Shown in pieces: positions 59,809 to 64,000 of a stretch of DNA of 64,000 bases. The notes beneath the pieces were generated by a model. The model did no database searches, was not told the origin of the DNA, and saw nothing but the letters and a program-made list of their open reading frames with translations. Source of the DNA: CAZEHS01 sp964424355 (GTDB taxonomy: Bacteria; Bacillota; Clostridia; Peptostreptococcales; Acidaminobacteraceae); NCBI GenBank assembly GCA_964424355.1, contig CAYRIO010000013.1, forward strand, positions 1 to 64,000, in the 5' to 3' direction. The stretch's first letter is position 1. Each line of letters opens with the position of its first letter. Both the position numbers and the translations under genes were made by a program.

Positions 59809-60971
59809 GAAGGCAGCAGTGATTCAATCCAGGCCCTCAGGGCATTGAAGGCCGCTTCGAATCGCTCCTGCAGAGTCAGCTTCAAGATTTCCGTATCCGA
59901 TATCAGAGGCACCGTCACAGTCTCCCCATCCGGCAGATCCGCAGTAATGGAACCGATGACATCCCCTTTTCTCAGGGGCAGCTTCTCCGGCAAGCTGGGT
60001 GCCAGTGTCACTGCCACTTTGGCATCTGCTTTGATTAACCTTTCTACAGACTTCTCGGGATGCCCTTGCACAGGCTTGGACTCTATATCATTCCAATTTC
60101 CGGCGGAGATTTTTTGCGCCTGATCGATGATCACCTTGAAATCGTAATTCTTCTCAGCCCAATCTATCAATTGCTTCGCGGCGTGATTCCTGGCGGTCTC
60201 CCCAGAGGTTCCCATCACCACGGCAATCAGTCGCGCATCCGCCTTGCCGTGGAAGGGGATGGTCGCCGCAAGACAATAGCCCGCATTATCGGTATGACCC
60301 GTTTTAAGCCCGTCCACTCCCGGTTTCAAGCGCATCAGGGTATTCGTCGCCGGCAGGGAATAATTCCTGGCAGGGTCGTTCAGCACCGGTTGCCCGGTAA
60401 TGGCCAGCAAGGTTTCCCCATATGTTTTGAGGAGATAATTCGAAAGGCGCCCGATGTCTGCCGCAGAGGTCATATTCTCTCCACTTTCCGTAGGGAGTCC
60501 GGTTGCATTCAGGTAGTGGGTCTGTTCCATTCCTAACTCTTTTGCACGGGCATTCATCCTCTGGACAAAGCGCCCCTCATCGCCATGCAGCCGTGCAGCC
60601 AGAACGCCAGCGCCGTCGTTGGCCGATACGATCAGCAGCCCCTTCACCAATTGGCGGATCGTTACCGTCTGTCTGCCCATCAATTCCATGGAGGAACCGC
60701 CTGGATTGACGTAGGACTTCGGTAATGTGATGGCTTCATCCCATGCCAGCAAGCCCCGGTCGATGGCTTCCAGGGTCAGAAGGCACGTCATAAGCTTCGT
60801 GAGGCTTGCCGCCGGTTTTTTCTCATTGGATTGGTATTCGGCCAGCGTCGTTCCTGTACCGATTTCATACAGCCAGTAGCTGCGGGCTTCAACAAGAGCA
60901 CGTTCTCCATGCCCCGTGATCGGACTCAGAAAGATTGCCACTGCCATGAATACAAAAATGACCCTTTTCAT
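59805..60971 (-). CDS. D-alanyl-D-alanine carboxypeptidase (DacF/PBP5-like)
   Basis: 388 residues with a signal peptide (MKRVIFVFMAVAIFLSPITG). The serine active-site motifs are SLTK (in KPAASLTKLM), SAN (VSANDGAG), and KTG (GLKTGHTDN). A C-terminal PBP5-type domain follows, with a late amphipathic end (EAAFNALRAWIESLLPS). These enzymes trim the D-Ala from peptidoglycan stem peptides. Homologs in spore formers (DacF, DacB) act in cortex formation. ATG 60971 follows GGGAGGCACCA. Stop overlaps the tyrS promoter. Confidence 0.9.
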   Translation of the reverse strand: MKRVIFVFMAVAIFLSPITGHGERALVEARSYWLYEIGTGTTLAEYQSNEKKPAASLTKLMTCLLTLEAIDRGLLAWDEAITLPKSYVNPGGSSMELMGRQTVTIRQLVKGLLIVSANDGAGVLAARLHGDEGRFVQRMNARAKELGMEQTHYLNATGLPTESGENMTSAADIGRLSNYLLKTYGETLLAITGQPVLNDPARNYSLPATNTLMRLKPGVDGLKTGHTDNAGYCLAATIPFHGKADARLIAVVMGTSGETARNHAAKQLIDWAEKNYDFKVIIDQAQKISAGNWNDIESKPVQGHPEKSVERLIKADAKVAVTLAPSLPEKLPLRKGDVIGSITADLPDGETVTVPLISDTEILKLTLQERFEAAFNALRAWIESLLPS

Positions 60972-61063
60972 TGGTGCCTCCCATAATCCGCTATCGCCCT
61001 CTGCCGAGCGATAAAAAAAGACCATCAGCCCCCGCTATTCAGCAGTTTGTGATGGCCCCCTGT

Positions 61064-61249
61064 TCAATACTCCTTGATGCTGAGTTCATCGATATGCCGA
61101 TGATTTCCCAACCGCTGAATTTGCTTATTTCCGCCGTAAACGGCGATGGCACCGCATCCACAGAACTTCTTGATGGCCCCTTCGTCTGGGCCAGAAATGA
61201 GTAACTGCCTGCAAAGTCTGCATTTTGCTTTGTTTTCAATTATTTTCAC
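61064..61249 (-). CDS. Small zinc-ribbon-like protein (DUF7695-type), GTG start
   Basis: 61 residues. Four Cys in CRLC and CGC (KCRLCRQ... KKFCGCGAIAVYGG), a likely zinc-ribbon, and the ending HIDELSIKEY. Small proteins with CKLC...CxCGxIAVDGG are known in Clostridia as an uncharacterised domain. The start is GTG at 61249 after AGGAGAAGATGCT. It lies upstream of the carboxypeptidase gene, 92 bases away. No function known. Confidence 0.68.
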   Translation of the reverse strand: MKIIENKAKCRLCRQLLISGPDEGAIKKFCGCGAIAVYGGNKQIQRLGNHRHIDELSIKEY

Positions 61250-61311
61250 AGCATCTTCTCCTGTTCATGAGGATATGATGCACCTATACCCGAAATAGAA
61301 CTTCTTAAACC

Positions 61312-61554
61312 TTAAAGATTGCGCGCATTCAGCAATTTTACGGTTTCTTCGAGGCCCCGTTCTTCAACCGTTTGGCTGATCAAGGCTTCCGTCAGGTTAT
61401 TCAAGCTCAGGAGAGCTGTGAGGAGGTATTCGTCATCCCCAGTTTCCTGGCTGTGTTTCACCACTTGGGCCAAATAATGCTTCTGTTCGTTGAAAATCGT
61501 TTCAGTCCGTTCATTTTGAAATTCAAAAAATTGTTCCTGTATGATTACGCGCAT
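61312..61554 (-). CDS. Small acidic helical protein of unknown function (80 aa)
   Basis: 80 residues starting MRVIIQEQFFEF, rich in Glu/Gln and Leu, mostly helical (LLTALLSLNNLTEALISQTVEERGLEE). No signal peptide, no Cys, no recognisable domain. ATG 61554 follows AAAGGAAACTCC; the upstream start at 61569 overlaps that site. Lies 76 bases after the coiled-coil gene. Confidence 0.65.
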   Translation of the reverse strand: MRVIIQEQFFEFQNERTETIFNEQKHYLAQVVKHSQETGDDEYLLTALLSLNNLTEALISQTVEERGLEETVKLLNARNL

Positions 61555-61630
61555 GGAGTTTCCTTTCATCTGCTCAGATTAAAAATCACTACGCTAATCA
61601 TTATACCCGCTTTCAGGGGAAATGTTAACG

Positions 61631-62107
61631 CTATTGTTTCAGCAGTTTTCTTTTAATGGTTTGAAACCAGTTCCTCTCGGCTTGCTGCTTTGTTTCCTCT
61701 TGAGTCTTATCAACCACTCGGGCCTCTAATTTCAAAACCTGATCCTGTTCTGACTTCAGCAGCACTTGAAAGTTCCGAATCAGTTCGTCCTTGGTCTTCA
61801 ACTGCTGATTCTGACTCTCAACAACCTGCTGAAGGAACTGGATCATCTGTCGCATATCTGTCAGATGGTCGGGCGCAATCGCTGTCTCTTCTGCCGTATT
61901 TTCGATATGAACCGACTGGACCTCTTCAACCTTGGCCTCGGGCTCAGGTAACGGAGCCGTCTCCCTCTCAATAACAGGAGCATCAGCGTCATCTGAAACG
62001 GGGTTTGCCGGTATCGGCTCCTCCGTTTTGAAGGGATCCGGTTCCTGACTGAATTGCCAGATCACCTTTGCTGTTCCTAGCTTGTCATCTTCCTGAATAA
62101 TCCGCAT
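61631..62107 (-). CDS. Coiled-coil protein of unknown function (158 aa)
   Basis: 158 residues. A short start (MRIIQEDDKLGTAKVIWQF) is followed by an acidic, Pro-rich linker (about 22-75) and a coiled coil (HLTDMRQMIQFLQQVVESQN to KLEARVVDKTQEETKQQ), then a basic tail. Such linker-plus-coil layout suggests oligomerisation or protein contact. The ATG shares a base with the stop of the next gene upstream (TGATG). I recognise no family. Confidence 0.7.
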   Translation of the reverse strand: MRIIQEDDKLGTAKVIWQFSQEPDPFKTEEPIPANPVSDDADAPVIERETAPLPEPEAKVEEVQSVHIENTAEETAIAPDHLTDMRQMIQFLQQVVESQNQQLKTKDELIRNFQVLLKSEQDQVLKLEARVVDKTQEETKQQAERNWFQTIKRKLLKQ

Positions 62108-62559
62108 CAGAAAAATCTCCCGGCCAGAAAGGTCAAGAGCGCGCCAAGAAGCATCATAAGAAAGGAAAGCGTCAGGTGAACGGTTCGGGTTTCCGGAGCT
62201 TCCATGATCCGCTTATAGGCGTTCCTGAATCTGGCGAATGCGCCGGACCCCATATAATCGATAATCAGCTGATGCCCCTCATGACTAAGCCTGATTCGCT
62301 CTTCATTCAGCTCCACTGCGCTGTTCAGGTAGGTGAAGGACATGTGGTCGGACTCTGTGTAGAATTCCGGGTCTGTTTCAATAAAACCCTCTCTTTCCAA
62401 TTTCTCCACATAGGACACCAGCTCTCGGATTTTGCTGATTTCATCCTTTTCCCGAAGATTCAGATCCATCTCAAGAAGCCTTGGTTGAGTCCCGGTCCCA
62501 TTATTTTTGTTATATAGATAATTCATCAGCAGAAATTCCGTTCTGGAGAATCTATTCAT
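62107..62559 (-). CDS. Winged-helix-like protein with C-terminal membrane helix (150 aa)
   Basis: 150 residues. The first 90 have a MarR-like winged-helix look: EFLLMNYLYNKNNG, then KIRELVSYVEKLEREGFIETD, and a possible wing (SDHMSFTYLNSAVELNEERIRLSHEGHQLI). The last 25 residues are one hydrophobic segment (HLTLSFLMMLLGALLTFLAGRFF). A membrane-anchored regulator is one reading. It is translationally coupled to the coiled-coil protein, and both diverge from the HD-GYP gene. No family recognised. Confidence 0.7.
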   Translation of the reverse strand: MNRFSRTEFLLMNYLYNKNNGTGTQPRLLEMDLNLREKDEISKIRELVSYVEKLEREGFIETDPEFYTESDHMSFTYLNSAVELNEERIRLSHEGHQLIIDYMGSGAFARFRNAYKRIMEAPETRTVHLTLSFLMMLLGALLTFLAGRFF

Positions 62560-62604
62560 CGGTGTCTCGCCTCATTTCATAAGACTTGGCCTTTTTGCAG
62601 GACT

Positions 62605-62634
62605 AATATATAATGATTCGACAAGGAACCTCAA
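62605..62634 (-). promoter_or_regulatory. Probable promoter of the winged-helix-like gene
   Basis: On the minus strand, -35 TTGAGG (62634-62629) and -10 TATATT (62610-62605), 18-base spacer, 46 bases from the start codon. Confidence 0.6.
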
Positions 62635-62749
62635 TACCCTTCTGAATTTGTCTGCACAATTAAAGATTACTGGAATATTTTTGGCGTTATAAAAGGGTTT
62701 TCACCCCCTGTGGCGAATAAACTATTATCGAACTCAAGCGAGGTGCACC

Positions 62750-63811
62750 ATGAAACTGATACCCATCCACGAATTACAAGTCGGCATGATTCTGGCAGAA
62801 GATCTCTACGGAAAGTTCGATCTGCTGTATGCAGGCCGGGGTGATGTATTGACCACAAAGCTGATCGATGGTTTAACACGATTAGGTACGCAGAGTGTGT
62901 ATATCGTGGAGGACGATTCCGACGCCTTCTCCTCACCAATTCCCCAAAAGGATCCTGGCCGTGTAGCGGTTGATGATCCCCTGAAAGATTACCAAGAGAT
63001 TATTTCAATCACCTATCAGCAGTTTGCCAGTTTCAAGCTCCTTAACAAATCCATGCTGCCTCGAATTGAAGAACCTGCCACGATGTTGATGGAATTCGTT
63101 TTGAAGGATCCAGGGGTTCTGAAGATTCTTTCAAAAGTCTATATGATTGATGGCTACACCCTGAATCACAGTGTCCAGGTAAGCATGATCAGCACGCTGA
63201 TCGGCCAGTGGCTCGGACTCAGTATTGCTGACCAGTTTTCACTGGGATACGCAGGGCTCGTCCATGATGTTGGCAAATGTAAAATCCCTGCGCACATCCT
63301 GAATAAACCCTCCAAGCTGACACCTGAAGAATATGAGACCATCAAAAAACATGCAGAATACAGTCTGGATCAGATCAAGGGACTGCATCAGATGAATGAC
63401 GAAATCCGGGCCGCTGTCCTTCAACACCATGAGAAGAGCGACGGTTCGGGGTATCCTCTCAAATTGGCTGGAGACGACATTCATTTTTATGCCCAAATCC
63501 TTTCCATTGCCGATATTTATGCTGCCATGACCACCGATAAGGTCTATAACCGAAAATTCACCCCTTTGAAAGCGGCTGAAGAAGTATTCAGTGCCAGCTG
63601 TTCCAACCAGGTGAACCCCGAAATCGCTAATATGTTCCTGAGAAATGTCTACCGGATGCTGGTAGGCAGTCAGGTACGGCTTAATAACGGTTTGGCCGGC
63701 GAGATTGTTTATTTCAATCCTTTTAGTCCCGGAAAACCCTTGGTGAAGGTAAATGATGATTTCATAGACCTTTACCGGGAGAAAGACCTTTTTATTGAAG
63801 AGATCCTTTAG
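62750..63811 (+). CDS. HD-GYP domain c-di-GMP phosphodiesterase
   Basis: 353 residues. The N-terminal domain (MKLIPIHELQVGMILAEDLYG, about 1-60) is a small DUF3391-like module. The HD-GYP domain from about 130 has HD in HDVGK (172-173), HHE and DGSGYP (226-236), and IADIYAAMTTD. All metal-binding residues of the family that I can check are present, so it should break down c-di-GMP. No receiver or membrane part. The C-terminal 60 residues (LVGSQVRLNNGLAGEIVYFNPFSPGKPLV) are a small extra beta domain typical of this group. ATG 62750 follows GCGAGGTGCACC. Confidence 0.92.
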   Translation: MKLIPIHELQVGMILAEDLYGKFDLLYAGRGDVLTTKLIDGLTRLGTQSVYIVEDDSDAFSSPIPQKDPGRVAVDDPLKDYQEIISITYQQFASFKLLNKSMLPRIEEPATMLMEFVLKDPGVLKILSKVYMIDGYTLNHSVQVSMISTLIGQWLGLSIADQFSLGYAGLVHDVGKCKIPAHILNKPSKLTPEEYETIKKHAEYSLDQIKGLHQMNDEIRAAVLQHHEKSDGSGYPLKLAGDDIHFYAQILSIADIYAAMTTDKVYNRKFTPLKAAEEVFSASCSNQVNPEIANMFLRNVYRMLVGSQVRLNNGLAGEIVYFNPFSPGKPLVKVNDDFIDLYREKDLFIEEIL

Positions 63812-63815
63812 ACGC

Positions 63816-63867
63816 AAAAAATAATCCGGGAGAGATTGCCACACGGCGATCTCTCCCGGACTTTTTT
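63816..63867. terminator. Bidirectional terminator between the HD-GYP and accA genes
   Basis: TCCGGGAGAGAT and ATCTCTCCCGGA pair, extended by GC/GC, with an A-run on the left and T-run on the right (63861-63867). Confidence 0.92.
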
Positions 63868-63890
63868 AGCCCAAGGCATGCGATTCATAC

Positions 63891-64000
63891 TTACCCGAGC
63901 ATCTTGCCCATGGCGCGGAATTTCTCATAGCGCGCGTTTACAAGCTGTTCAGCATCAGTCTTAATCAGATCTTTCAGCTGCTGCTTCAGCCAAACACCAA
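63891..64000 (-). CDS. accA: Acetyl-CoA carboxylase carboxyltransferase subunit alpha, C-terminal part
   Basis: The minus-strand frame ends WLKQQLKDLIKTDAEQLVNA then RYEKFRAMGKMLG and TAA at 63893-63891. This RYxKFRxMG tail is the typical end of AccA, which carries out the transcarboxylase step of malonyl-CoA formation together with AccD. The gene runs out of the window, so only about 35 residues are seen. The likely identity is good but not certain from so short a piece. Confidence 0.8.
   Translation of the reverse strand, partial: GVWLKQQLKDLIKTDAEQLVNARYEKFRAMGKMLG

Overview
The window reads as chromosome of an anaerobic, spore-former-type Bacillota, most likely class Clostridia, with roughly balanced GC. 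The indicators are a six-cysteine SCIFF peptide with its radical-SAM maturase, a SpoIID-domain protein, HemZ, the gene order ruvA-ruvB-spoIID-queA-tgt-yajC-scfA-scfB-secD-secF, a glycyl radical enzyme, and cis-regulation by T-box and S-box RNAs. I see no rRNA, tRNA, insertion sequence, prophage or CRISPR array. The window starts inside rpsT and ends inside accA.

Layout. 1-8 kb: end of rpsT, holA and comEC; an ECF transporter S subunit; a PIG-L deacetylase; an unknown protein next to a solitary adenine-N6 DNA methyltransferase of TaqI/Eco57I type that resembles the CamA class of orphan enzymes. 8-16 kb: AlaX-type editing protein, an amino acid permease, a small membrane protein, an M28-like protein lacking metal ligands, a ROK protein with an altered phosphate loop, and a KimA-type potassium transporter. 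15.7-18.6 kb: a yybP-ykoY (manganese) riboswitch with a P-type ATPase. 18.6-25 kb (minus): rel, dtd, a metallo-beta-lactamase-fold hydrolase, hemZ, an AAA ATPase and a TSUP exporter. 25-38.6 kb (minus): apt, recJ, lapA-like, secF, secD, gamma carbonic anhydrase, scfB, scfA, yajC, tgt, queA, spoIID-like, ruvB and ruvA.

38.7-44.3 kb: a glycyl radical enzyme and its activase under a promoter with a perfect 18-bp palindrome; a response-regulator-like protein with Glu at the phosphoacceptor position and a GGDEF-like domain without its signature; a secreted beta-propeller protein. 44.4-50.3 kb: an operon behind a SAM-I riboswitch with COG1900/DUF39, NIL-ferredoxin, UPF0280/COG2122, metF and metH, which together could make methionine from sulfide and a C4 precursor. 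50.3-58.1 kb: a GlnK/GlnL-like two-component pair, then a guanine-type riboswitch controlling xpt and a four-gene nucleoside ABC transporter. 58.2-61 kb: tyrS behind a tyrosine T-box, and a D-Ala-D-Ala carboxypeptidase. 61-64 kb: four small proteins of unknown function, an HD-GYP protein and the end of accA.

A common theme is RNA-level control: four recognisable riboswitches or T-boxes, each with a good sigma-A promoter and a visible intrinsic terminator. Family and function calls come from motifs read by eye; no database search was possible.
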